Shown one piece after another: positions 11,892-22,637 of a DNA stretch of 64,000 nucleotides. This DNA comes from Coffea arabica (Eukaryota; Streptophyta; Magnoliopsida; Gentianales; Rubiaceae). The notes beneath the pieces are model-generated. The model was given only the letters and a program-made list of their open reading frames with translations. It ran no database searches and had not been told where the DNA came from. The translations under genes and the position numbers were made by a program. Each line of letters begins with the position of its first letter. Position 1 is the stretch's first letter. The stretch lies in NCBI RefSeq assembly GCF_036785885.1, contig NC_092329.1, positions 6,634,001 through 6,698,000 on the forward strand, read 5' to 3'.

Positions 11892-12689
11892 TTAAACAGG
11901 GGCCATATTGCTGGGGCCTGCTAATCGTGCGAGTTGTCAGCATTAATTTATTATGATATCCAAATGGATTTGCAAAATCATTTGGATATGTTGTTTTATT
12001 TACCAATCATCCAATCGGAGGAAGAAAGGTTCAGATCATAAAGTCAAGAAGAGTGGAGTATAGGGATTTTAAATTTTACCTTCATTGCGAGACAAATTTT
12101 GGAAAAAAAAAAAAAAAAAAAGTCACTCATTAAAATGTAATCATGGCGTTAATATATTAAAAAAGCAAAGTTAATAAGGAAAAATTTATAAATATAAAAT
12201 AAGATAATAATTGTTATTGTATATATTTATATAATAAATTAAGCGTGATATACATGTCTCAACAAGTGTTCATTAGACATCTGTTAGGGAAAAAAAAAAA
12301 GCACATGTTTGGTAACTAGACTCAAATGCCATGTTAGGATCTAATCAACAATGGCCATGTTAATTGAAACGATTTTTTTATTAATTTGAAACCACCTACA
12401 GCAATCCAACAAAAAAAAAACCACCTACTAATAAACAGTATGTTTTTTTCAAAGAAATCATCATAATAACAAAAACTGAACCTGCAATTTCATGCTACTT
12501 TTAGAGGCTTATTGACTAAGTTTACAATTCAAAGGTGGAAATGAATTCCAAGCAACATTCACAAAACTTTCAACCAGATTTTTGAAGGAATAAATTAGAG
12601 AGTACTCACTTCATACCATTGCCCAGGCAAAGATAGGAAGAACTGCTAATTCAAGATGGATGCCAAATGGGCAACAGGAAAAAGTATAA
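11892..12689. other. intergenic between oxidoreductase copies 2 and 3
   Basis: No gene is visible. The stretch is AT-rich with a long A-run near 12103-12120. It must hold the copy 2 promoter on one side and the copy 3 3' UTR on the other. Confidence 0.5.
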
Positions 12690-14942
12690 TCAACTAATCA
12701 GTTCAACGGATTCAAAGCCCTTCTCAATTGATGTCTTCACTGCATCCAGAACTAATTGTGTCTTCCTACTGAGGGTTGGCCATTTCTTCTCTGGCTTCCC
12801 ACCTTCAGCTTTAATGATTCCAACCAACCTTGAGAACTCCATGACCATTTTAACTTCCTGAGGTAGATCAGTAGCTACGACATGCTCATTTCGGTCGGCA
12901 ACCACCCCCCTCTGAAGTTCAGCAAACCCTGGATTCTCACAGGTAAAAAAGGAAGCCTTGTCCTCTTCATCAGGGATAACAAAGTCATGAAGGCGCAGAT
13001 ATCCTTTTGTACCAACAGCAGTTACATCCGTTGTCAAGGTGGACAGGAAAGAGCAGTGGAAAGTAGCCACTTTCCCATCTTCCCAGTACAGAGAAGCTCC
13101 ACAGGATACCAGCACCCCTGATTTGTTGAAAACAGGGCCAGGCAATGCGGTTACCTTTTTCGGTAGCTCATAATCAAAAGCCCACAGACATGCTCTGACG
13201 TTGTACCATCCAGCATCACCAAGAACACCAAGAGCATCCAGCTCTGGCTTCACCCGAACGTCATTTTCCAGAAACTCAGGATCAGCAGCAAATGTAAAAA
13301 CAGTTTGCACCTGAAAAATTACAGAGTCAATCAACTATGCACTAAGATTTAAAATTAATCATCAGTGGTTGCCGCAAGGAAAGTGAGACCACTGAGATGA
13401 AACCTTGATTTATTGCAATAACTAATACTACCAATACTACTGAAACTTTTTGTGTTTATGTTCAAATATATGGATATCACCAACATATAACTTGCACCCA
13501 CATACCAGAGAATGGACTAGCCAGGAGCATTTCTTTTCAACTACCAGTAATTCTGTAATCCAGCTTTACACTTAGAGCATTTTACCCTCGATGACCACGA
13601 AAAGTTCACAAAGCTAAGTAACATCCTAAAGTAACCGAGGAAAATAAAGGGTGATTGACATCTATACAACTAGAATAAAACCCCGTGTATTGTTGAATCC
13701 CAGTGATAGAAGACAGAGACATCTGCATTTTTCACTATGGGGAAAAGGGAGAACATCATAACTAATCAACTTTCACATGGGGTATCATGTAATATGGCAA
13801 ATATAAAGTTCACCTAAGATGAAGGCTCAACGTTGCTGTCTTCAGCAGCTGAAAACATCATGACACGCATAAGAGGGATCAATATCATCACTGATTTCTA
13901 ACTTTAGAACTTATTTTAACCAAGGCAACGAAGAACTAACAACAATATTAAGGGTTCGTTCCATGGGGTTACAATCACCTGATTGTGCTATTCTCAACAA
14001 TATCTGTTTTCAGATGCTCTCGAGTTGGACGTCCGATTTTAGCTTATTTTAATCTTAAAAAAATGATTATGAGCTAACCCTTGATGCTTCTGAAAACAAC
14101 AGTTTCAGGAACTAGTGTCTTTGAACTTCTACTGAACCTTTTGAAGTTCTGAAAGCAAAAACATTACTCTACCTACTAAAACAGGTTTTCCAGAATACTT
14201 TTCCATAATCAGCTTCAGGAAAAAAAAAAAAAAAACCACAATCTTGATTGACTGGACCAAGAGCATACTGGTACTTCAGAAGTATAACCGAATTAAGTAA
14301 CAAAATAAGTCCAAATTTCTACTCAGATTACACGACTTGAAGTTAGGATCAGCAGGGAAAAGGCCCACAAAGCAAAACTAATTGATTAATTAGTCTACCT
14401 AATTTTAGGATGACAAAAAAGAAACTGCTAGTACTAAACAACATTTGTTTGGGGGAATGGAAAGTATATAGTATTACCGTCTTAAGTTGACCAAATCGTT
14501 GAGGATCATTAAGAAACTCTTTCATTTTTGCAGTACGAGGATGATGCATCCACATGGTACCATCCATGAACAGCACCCCGTTAGATTCACACGCCTCCAG
14601 AATCACATCCAGCTCCTTAACGTTAAGGGCAACAGGCTTCTCCAGAAGCACGTGCTTTTTCTTCTGGGCAGCCAAAACAGCCCATTTGACGTGCATGCTA
14701 GTGGGTAACGGGATGTAAACGGCGTCGACGTCTGGATCGTCCAGAACGGCCTCGTAGCCGCCATAGACCTTAGCTGAATCCGGAAATCCATTGTCTTTAG
14801 CAAATTTTGCTGCTTTTTCGACGGAACGGCTGCCTACGGCGTAGAGTGTGGAGTTGGGGGAAAGTCTTATAGCGCGGGAAACTTTCCGGGCTATTTCAGC
14901 ACAGCCCAGAATGCCAAATTTGACTGGATTTTGTTCGGCCAT
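12690..14942 (-). CDS. Gfo/Idh/MocA-family oxidoreductase, copy 3 (two exons)
   Basis: Complement join of exon 1 (14478-14942) and exon 2 (12690-13310), with a 1167-bp GT-AG intron in phase 0; 361 aa. It has the family architecture: FGILGCAEIARKVSRAI for dinucleotide binding near residues 9-25, HVLLEKPVALN with the conserved EKP lysine, and MWMHHPRT at the end of exon 1. Exon 2 is 621 nt, the same as in the other two copies, and exon 1 is one codon longer. The frame is intact. The substrate is unknown; annotated relatives are called trans-1,2-dihydrobenzene-1,2-diol dehydrogenase-like or simply oxidoreductase. It is the upstream-most member of the tandem array, with a good TATA box about 90 bp before the start. 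Confidence 0.92.
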
Positions 14943-15030
14943 GGATATTATTGAGGTATGACATGAAGAAGAAGAATAAAAATAAGGATTGGTAAGTGCT
15001 TGTGAAAATGCCGCAAAGAGGAGGGCTCCA

Positions 15031-15038
15031 TTATATAG
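15031..15038 (-). promoter_or_regulatory. TATA box of oxidoreductase copy 3
   Basis: The minus strand reads CTATATAA about 90 bp upstream of the ATG at 14942. Confidence 0.55.
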
Positions 15039-15169
15039 ACGCCGAGAAAGGAGATTCCCATTTTGTTGGAGCCCGCAGAGGTCACTGCTATGAATAAGTG
15101 AGGCATCCCCGTGAAGCAGGCGTAGAACAAAAGATCTTCTGTCCTTTCCATTACAGAATTGTTACACAA

Positions 15170-15889
15170 AGGCGGGTCCTGGTAGGCGGCTGCGGACAGT
15201 CTTGGACAAATGTGTACTCTTATCCGTTACTCCTCCTGTCCTCCATCTAATATCTTCTCAATAGTGACGGTATTGCCAATAACAGCATAATAATTTTGGA
15301 GGTTGAGTGGATTTTCCAATGTAAAAGTGGAATTTTTATTTTTCTGCAATCTTTTTCTTTTCCAAAAGTACAAGTGGCATTCCTATTTTCTTCAAAAAAA
15401 AAAACAAAGAAATTTGGAGAAAGTATTGAAATGAGTAGCAGCTAACATAGTTCTTCAATTCAGTACAGTTAATTGTATTTCATCGGAGTATTACCTATTT
15501 GAAGGAAATATAACGGATAACTAAAAATTTGTTTGAGAATTGTAATTCAAAAACGTTTGGCTGGAAGTTTAGGGGTTTTTCAAGTAAAGATCTGAGCAGT
15601 GACGCAGTTATGTCGGTTGAATTTTAGTGATGGGCTTCTGGGGGAAAATAAATGTTAGCAGTGACATATTAAGTGTTTGGATTTAGAGCATAGAATAAGG
15701 CGCAATGTATTTGGATGGTCTTTGGATCTAAAGTTTTATGCTGGCCCATACAATTGTGGCTAATCGTTTTCTGAGGCTAATAATCTGTCAATCCGGTCAT
15801 GTAAAAAAGGCCTTTTGATAAGTGACCACTAGTTGGGGAGGTCCCTTGAGTTGATAGGTAATAATCACAAAATCCAAAGGTCAGGACGG
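15170..15889. other. intergenic upstream of oxidoreductase copy 3
   Basis: No gene or complete repeat is recognised. It should include the distal promoter of the gene at 12690-14942. Confidence 0.5.
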
Positions 15890-15891
15890 CC

Positions 15892-16057
15892 ATCCTCTGT
15901 GCTACTATTCGATATCAAATCCAGTGTCAATCTCACTTATCACATGATGATAGAAGATATTTAAATAAATAGCACGTGACAAATTAAATAAACATGACAC
16001 TTGTCATAAATATAGAAATGACATTGAATTGTCACTGAAAAAGTAGCACTGAAGATC
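15892..16057. mobile_element. GGATCCTCT-type MITE, copy A
   Basis: ATCCTCTGTGCTACTATTCG at the left and AGTAGCACTGAAGATCCT at the right are inverted relatives. The core (TCACTTATCACATGATGATAGAAG, split here by description only) matches copies at 17218-17388 and 17422-17567. This is the most diverged of the three. Confidence 0.65.
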
Positions 16058-16156
16058 CTGTATGTAGACGGCTGGTCACTAACATCTTAAAGAAGTTTCA
16101 ACGGGGAGGAGGGTTAGGAACAACCGTTCCTGAAGGTTGATAGTCAAGATTTTACA

Positions 16157-16164
16157 ATATATAT

Positions 16165-16245
<81 letters not shown>
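16157..16245. repeat. compound (AC)n(AT)n microsatellite
   Basis: About 8 AC units run directly into about 30 AT units. It is likely to be highly variable in length. Confidence 0.9.
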
Positions 16246-16247
<2 letters not shown>

Positions 16248-16442
16248 ATTCAGATTGTACCTTGTACGTTATTTTTCATATCATGTGTGAGACACATAAA
16301 ATTTTGTTTTATAGTTATACGTTGTTGAAAGTAAGTTACACCATGTGCATACAAAATTATATCTTGTGTATTTTGCAAAAAATCGACCTAAATGATTTTT
16401 CTGACAATCGTTTGGGCTAGGGCCTCGTGTCCTTTCAATGGG

Positions 16443-16573
16443 TGTGTTTGGACAGAAAATTATTTAAAATATTATTTAGAATAATTATTATAACATTTTT
16501 TTGTAATATATGTGACAAAAAAATATGTTGAAAAATGTGTTTATAATACAAAGAAATAATTTCTATCCAAATA
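16443..16573. mobile_element. MITE of the TTTGGATTG-terminus family, copy 3
   Basis: TGTGTTTGGACAGAAAAT at the left and ATTTCTATCCAAATAGG at the right are diverged inverted repeats. The core keeps TAATATATGTGACAAAAAAA, like the other copies. Confidence 0.5.
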
Positions 16574-17088
16574 GGCTCAATGCTTCTATGCTTCTGACGG
16601 CAAGTACGCTTTCAGTGTGCTGAGACCTTGGCTGCTCCGATGGGTGGCCGCAAAATTTGTCTTCGTCAAGTTGGATTGGAAAGGATGCAAATATGCAATT
16701 AAAAGCTTTGCCAAATGAAGAAAAGATTTTTATCTTTTGGGGCTTTTTGATTTCATATTTCCCTCAAAACTTGCTTTATATTTATGGATGGTAAGAAGTG
16801 ACGTATTCTTTGATTCGCTAATGTCTTAATCTACATTCTTGGATTATCACAAACCAACTACTACTACTTAGTTTTTTTTCCATTTTTAATATTCTCCTCA
16901 CCCTCTTTAAAATTCCTTCCGCCCAAAACTACTCTTTAAAATTCCTTCCATGAGTCTCTTGAAACTCCTCTTTCGTTTGTGTAATAAGCTTTTACATTTC
17001 TAAAATTTCCTGGTGGGGGAGTTTCTTTTTTCCTAGAATTTTCGTTCATTAGATAATGTCTTAATCCATGCTAAATTAAGTATTTCGT

Positions 17089-17217
17089 ATGGCTAACAAC
17101 TGGATTAGTCCAGTTGGTCAGGGTGTTGCCGTAAGGTGCTCGTGCTGTCAAGGTCAAGAAACCAACGTGACCAATAGAAGTTTTTCAACCACCGGGCTTT
17201 GGTCTAATAGACCAGTT
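17089..17217 (+). mobile_element. possible tRNA-derived SINE head
   Basis: TTAGTCCAGTTGGTCAGGG resembles a tRNA-type box A. AGGTCAAGAAACC, about 40 bp further on, resembles a worn box B. There is no tail; the sequence runs straight into MITE copy B. It is a fragment at best. Confidence 0.4.
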
Positions 17218-17388
17218 AGGATCCTCTATACCACTATTCGGTGTCAAATTCAGTACCAATCTCACTTATCACGTGATGGTAGAAGAAATTTAAATAAACA
17301 ACACATGATAAATTAAATAAATAGGACACTTGACATAAATATAGAAGTGGCACTTCAGTGCCACTAGAAAAGTGGCATAGAGGATCCC
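17218..17388. mobile_element. GGATCCTCT-type MITE, copy B
   Basis: Ends AGGATCCTCTATACCACT and AGTGGCATAGAGGATCC are good inverted repeats. The core holds TAAATTAAATAAATAGGACA, shared with copy C. Confidence 0.75.
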
Positions 17389-17421
17389 GTGTGCTGGTAG
17401 ACACCCTCGCGAGGTTCAGTT

Positions 17422-17567
17422 GGGATCCTCTATTCCACTATTCGGTGCCAAATCCAGTGTCAATTCCACTTATCATGTGATGGCAGAAGAAATTTAAATA
17501 AATAGCACATGATAAATTAAATAAATAGGACACTTTGCATAAATATGGAAGTGGCACTGAGGATCTT
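17422..17567. mobile_element. GGATCCTCT-type MITE, copy C
   Basis: Ends GGGATCCTCTATTCCACT and AGTGGCACTGAGGATC are inverted repeats. It lies 33 bp after copy B in the same orientation. Its right end abuts the first recognisable codon of the NLR pseudogene. Confidence 0.75.
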
Positions 17568-17569
17568 GC

Positions 17570-19521
17570 GTGGATATTGAGGCATGGAATGGTTTAAAGG
17601 TAATTTTCCCTGATGACGGGAATGGGAGTAGAATTTTGTTTACTACTCGGAGCCATGCTGTTGCTTTGGAAGCTAAAAGCCTTACTTATGCTTTTCGTCT
17701 GCTCTCCAATGAAGAGAGCTATGAATTGCTCTCAATGAAGCTCTTTAATGGAGATCCTTGTCATAAGGAATTGTCCAGTATCTCATGCCGTATAGCCAGC
17801 TGTTGCAAAGGGCTGCCACTTGCATTGGTTCTGATAGCTGGTACTCCGAAAAGGACAAAGAGAAAAAAGGATTCTTGGAAACATGTTGCTAAGACGTTAT
17901 TCAGGTCATTAAGCATACAGGAACAAATCCTGGAAATTCTTGAAGTTAGCTACAAGCGCTTGCCAGATCACTTGAAGCCATGCTTCTGTTATTTAGGAAC
18001 TTTTCCAGAGGGCACAACAATTTCAGTGTCAAAATTGATGCGGTTATGGAATTCCGAAGGATTTGTGCAGCAGTCAAATTGGGGCCGCAAGAACTTAAAG
18101 CAAGAGGCAGAGAGTTACCTGAATGAGTTAATTGATAGAAGTCTTGTAATGATAGCCAGAAAAAGTTCCAAGGGAGGAGTCAAAGCATGTCGCGTTCATA
18201 ATGTGCTGCATGAATATTGTACAGCAAAACTTGGGAAAAGACGATCTGTGACACGAGAAGACATTTCTCATGGAATTGCAATTCTTTTGGGTAGTTTCCG
18301 ACTGCATGGTTTGAATTTTTTGCACATCTCTACGAACATCTCTTCATTGCTGTACTTTCATAAACCTGATGGAACTGAACTAGTGAGTTCAGGGTCTTTG
18401 CCTCCTCATGCTAGAGGCTTTCACTCTGAATGTGCGTTCAGAGATTTTCTTTCTAAGGGCAGGCATAATCTCTCCGAACAGATAGGATTAGGGTATAAAA
18501 AAGGGCTTGTGCATGGCACCAGAACTAGCCAAAGCAGGCACTTAGATTATGGTTCAATTCTCAAGTGCAAACACCTTAGTGTGTTAGACTTGGGAAATGT
18601 TCGAGTCCAAAGTAGCGCCGACACATCTGATCTTGTCAAGATAGCCAAGCTGGTTCACTTAAAATACTTGGCTGTCCGGATTCGTACAAATAATATTCCC
18701 TCTGATATCGGCAACCTCCGAAACTTGGAAACTTTTCTTATCAGTGGTGCAATTGGTAACGTCATGTTACCAGAGACTATTTGGAAATCGGCAATGGAGA
18801 GGGAGCTTATACTGGATCATTCTTTCTTCAGTTGCGAATATTACAGTCAAGAGTTTCTTGAAAACTGTTCTGACCTGAATAATTTGAAATCCATTTCCAC
18901 CATTTCTATGCAACATGCAAGTGTTGAGAAATTCCTGAGGAGGCTACCCAACATCGAGAAATTAGGATGCATATTTTCAAGTACATGGAAGGATTACTTT
19001 CAAGCTTGCAAAATCCATTTCGGATATTAGAGTTTTTGTGTGAACTTCAATCGCTCAAGATGTCGTTCCATGCTTGGGCGCCCTGTCCTTGTATCTTTAG
19101 CCTCCCTTCAAAGCTGAAAAAGTTGACAATGTCGAACGCTGGCCTATCGTGGCATGAAATTTCAGTCATTGGCCAGTTACCAAATCTTGAGGTTCTAAAA
19201 TTACTCGACAAGGCATTCGAAGGGCAGCAATGGGACATGAGAGAAGGCGAATTCCAGAAACTGAAGTTCTTGAAACTAGAATCTCTGGATATTGTACAGT
19301 GGAATGCAACTAGCGAGCAGCTCCCCTGCCTTGAGCAACTCGTAGTGCTAAGTTGTGAGCAACTTGAGGAGATCCCTTCTTCCTTTGGAGAAATTCCAAC
19401 TCTACAATTGATTGAGATGAAATGGTGTGGGGCTTCTGCCACCATTTCTGTTAAACAAATTCTAGAGGACCAGCGTAATTATGGCAATGATCAGCTCAAT
19501 GCCATTCTTGTTGGTCCCTAA
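17570..19521 (+). pseudogene. R1-type NB-LRR resistance gene, 5'-truncated and frameshifted
   Basis: The remaining frame starts in mid NB-ARC (IEAWNGLKVIFPDDGNGSR), just past the kinase-2 position, so the coiled-coil, P-loop and kinase-2 regions are absent. What follows is typical of late-blight R1-like CC-NB-LRR proteins: RNBS-B GNGSRILFTTR, then CCKGLPLAL, RNBS-D CFCYLGTFPEG...LMRLWNSEGFV, and a VHNVLHEYC segment at the MHD position (the usual D is N). Leucine-rich repeats come after. The 486-codon frame ends at 19030. The repeats continue in another frame from about 18970 to 19521, so there is a frameshift near 18970-19030. An AATAAA lies at 19553. Without a P-loop and with the LRR split it should not act as a receptor. 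The 5' break coincides with MITE copy C. Confidence 0.88.
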
Positions 19522-19558
19522 TGTAATTTTGCAATTTCTTTTTTTGGTTTGAAATAAA

Positions 19559-21392
19559 TTGGGGGTGGCATGCTCTTAGATGCATGACGAAGTTTTGTAC
19601 CATTTCAATCTTGTGCAAGTATTGTCAGTTGATGATACGAAATTAAAGTCGTCCATATTTTCAAGTTTTTGCGGAGTTTAACTTTCTCTGAATGCAGGAT
19701 TTGACGGAGAACCATAAGAAGTCGAACAAAGTTGTCCATGACACCATACCATTACTAGCTCACTAGTCACTGCCAATCGAAATTAGTTTGGCCAGGAAAG
19801 ATAATTGACGTGGAATGAAAGATAATTGTCAATTATGAACTACAGCCTACTTCAATGAATTGTCAAATTAATCTACATTTGGCACGAGTCCCTTTAAAAT
19901 TAATTTGTATCTCATATACGTATGGAGCCAACTTTTAAGAATAGCTGTGATTCATGCTAAAGCTAATTAAGCACATTATTGTATCTTGCTAAATTACCTT
20001 AGAAGAAAAATAATAAAGAAGCATGGTATCTAGCTAGATTCCCCCCAAAAAAAAAGTATCTCACCATTTCACGTACTTTTACTTTCAAATTATATATATT
20101 TTTAAAACTTTAGCAATGAAAGAAGGTTTAAAGGATGACAATAAAAGTATGAATGTTTTACAAGGACCCTTCCATATGTTAAGAGAGGGGGGGTTCTCCC
20201 TCCACATGGTAGAAAAGAATAGAATGGAGACACCTTAGAACACATTCAAAACTTGTTCATGGTTGATGCAGCCAGCATATGCTCTCACATGTAGTTCTTT
20301 AATTTGCTTCCATTCACGTATGATGAAAAATAATTTGAACGGGTTTAACTTTCAACTGAGGTATTATCAATTGAATGACAAATTTATAAGAATCATGTGT
20401 TGGTGTACAATGTAAAAGAACCATGTAAGTGACCTATGTTCCAGAGACACGGTTTAACCCATGATAGTGATCGGAGTTAAATCTATTCAAACATTTTTTC
20501 TATAAAAAAAAAAAAAAAACTAAAAATCAAGAGCAAAATACAAGTGGACTATCTAAGTGATTGCCATATAACACCTCATTTGGTTTTCATGACCTCTGTG
20601 TTTCAATCTAGTGGATTTAAGCCAATATCAGTCAACACCAATCACCATATCATTTCAACTAATGGGGAAAATTTTTGAAATCGGAAGGCTAAATTTGAAA
20701 GGATTGAAGTATGGAGGGGTCAATTATAGTATCCCAACTTTGGGAGGACTAACATTTAATTCACCCTACGGACTAATTGCCACTTGCTGATTTGCGTTCT
20801 GCTTGAATAGTTCAGTAGAGACGCAGAGTTTGTTGTGCTGTAAGACCGCGAGAGAATATGTGTATTTTGCATCATGTCATAGACTTGGAAATTAAAAAGA
20901 GAAATATTAATGTTAAAGCACTTGATTGATACTCACAAAAATTAAAGTTAAATTGCCAAATTCAGAGATTGAAAGAGTAACGTCTTAACTATCTAATGCT
21001 TAAGGGGAACTCGGCTTAAAAGTAGATTCTTTCATATTAGCGAGTATTATTTTGTAATAATAATGATTAGATTACAAGCCAAACCCATAACGGTGAGATG
21101 AATTCTGACAAATTACAATTTACTGAACGATAGTATGCACAAATACGAACATAACAATCCACACATAGTTAAAGAAATGTTATTTACTTGCCAAAATCAA
21201 GACACGAAATCCCAACCTCAACCGCAAGAGTTTAAAGAAAGTATGAAAAAGATTTCATACTAATTTAAACTCAAATTAAATTTGACTCTATAAACATAAA
21301 TTCTGAAATTTGATAAAACTAAGCTTAGCTTTCCCAATTTGATGAATACTTGTTTGGAACAATTATTTGTGCTTAACCCAAACAACAATTAA
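19559..21392. other. intergenic, no feature recognised
   Basis: AT-rich DNA with scattered A-runs. No coding region, terminal repeats or RNA gene could be supported. Confidence 0.5.
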
Positions 21393-21393
21393 G

Positions 21394-21543
21394 GCCTTGT
21401 CTGGAAAGTCATTTTTTTCCAAAAAAAAAAAATTACGTTTATCGTGAATATGTTTCTTAATTATTTTTTTATCTCACATACATTATATCATTACAATATA
21501 TTTTTTTTATAAAAATTCAAAAAAATAGCAATTCAAACGGACC
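21394..21543. mobile_element. MITE of the TTTGGATTG-terminus family, copy 4 (inverted)
   Basis: The core reads TCTCACATACATTATATCAT, the reverse complement of the ATGTGAG-type core of the other copies. The termini TTGTCTGGAAAG and CAATTCAAACGG are worn. Confidence 0.45.
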
Positions 21544-21641
21544 AACTTTCAATGTTATAGATTTTCTCTAAATTTTTTTTTTTTTCAGCAAGAAACGAAT
21601 GGGACTTAAGAAACGGGTAGAATGGGCAGGGATTTGAACCT

Positions 21642-22248
21642 CTGTTTTCAAACTCGGACCGGACCGGCCGGTCGAACCGGTTGAACCGGGAACCGGCCAG
21701 GTAGCCGGTCCGAGTCACATTAGAAAACCGGAAATTTAAAACCCGGTCAAAGCCGGTCAAAAACCGGGTTTGACCGGGTTTGACCGGGAAAAAACCGGTT
21801 TTTCCGGTTCAACAGTATTTTTTTAAAAAAAAAATTCAAACTTTTTAATATTATGTTTTGACCCCCTAAATTGTTAAAACTTATTGATATACCTCAAATA
21901 TTTGATACTTTATAAATATTGTCCTAAAATTTGATGTTATTTTTCAATTAAATTCATAATTTTAATTCTAAACTTGTTAATATTTATTAAATAATATAAA
22001 TTGCTACTTGATTGTTCTAATTTCTTTGTATTTTCTTGTTAAATATATTTGAAACATCAAATATATATGAATATGCCTTTATTAATATCAATATATTATT
22101 AGATATTATATATATAACATTTTAATTTTAAAATAATTTTTATTTATGACGTCATCCGGTTCGACCCCTATCGACCCCCGGTCGAACCCATTGACCCCTG
22201 ACCCCTGACCTCGGCCGAGTCGCTATCCGGTCCGGTTCTGAAAACATA
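21642..22248. mobile_element. Mutator-like MITE with GC-rich arms
   Basis: A 607-bp element. The left end CTGTTTTCAAACTCGGACCGG pairs with a right end whose complement reads TATGTTTTCAGAACCGGACC. It is flanked by an 11-bp direct repeat GATTTGAACCT (21631-21641 and 22249-22259); 9-11 bp is the Mutator size class. The arms carry repeated GGTCGAACCGG/ACCGGTT words around a very AT-rich core. There is no transposase, so it is non-autonomous. Confidence 0.7.
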
Positions 22249-22637
22249 GATTTGAACCTGCAACATTAACATTATAGCTTGGCACAACTAAATTAGATTA
22301 GTTTAAGGTTACAAAAATGAGAGGATCAAAACACCCATCTGCTCCAGAAAGTAATCCAATTCTCGTCCTCGTCATCATGGGACTGAAATCCATCAAACAA
22401 CGTACGTGTCATCATTCCATGTAAACTGGCAATGAACTGAAACGTGGCTGTTACTTGAACTGAACAGCGCCGCCGTACACAGTAGTACTGCTAAGACCGA
22501 CCATGCACTCGCTCCGAGCAAATCAGTTCCAAAATGGCCATCAAGCACCAACCAACCATAAAAGCCCCGAGAAAACCTAATTTGAATTCAACCTAAAACT
22601 GGTTTAAAGCAGTAGTAACAAAAAGTGGTGGTGCTAA

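Noticed and set aside
16137-16328. Frame running through the AC/AT microsatellite
   Set aside because: It encodes only alternating Thr-His and Ile-Tyr, a by-product of the dinucleotide repeat.
17089-17316. Open frame MANNWISPVGQG before the NLR as its missing N-terminus
   Set aside because: It has no coiled-coil or NB-ARC motif, runs into MITE copy B, and carries tRNA-like box A and B words instead.
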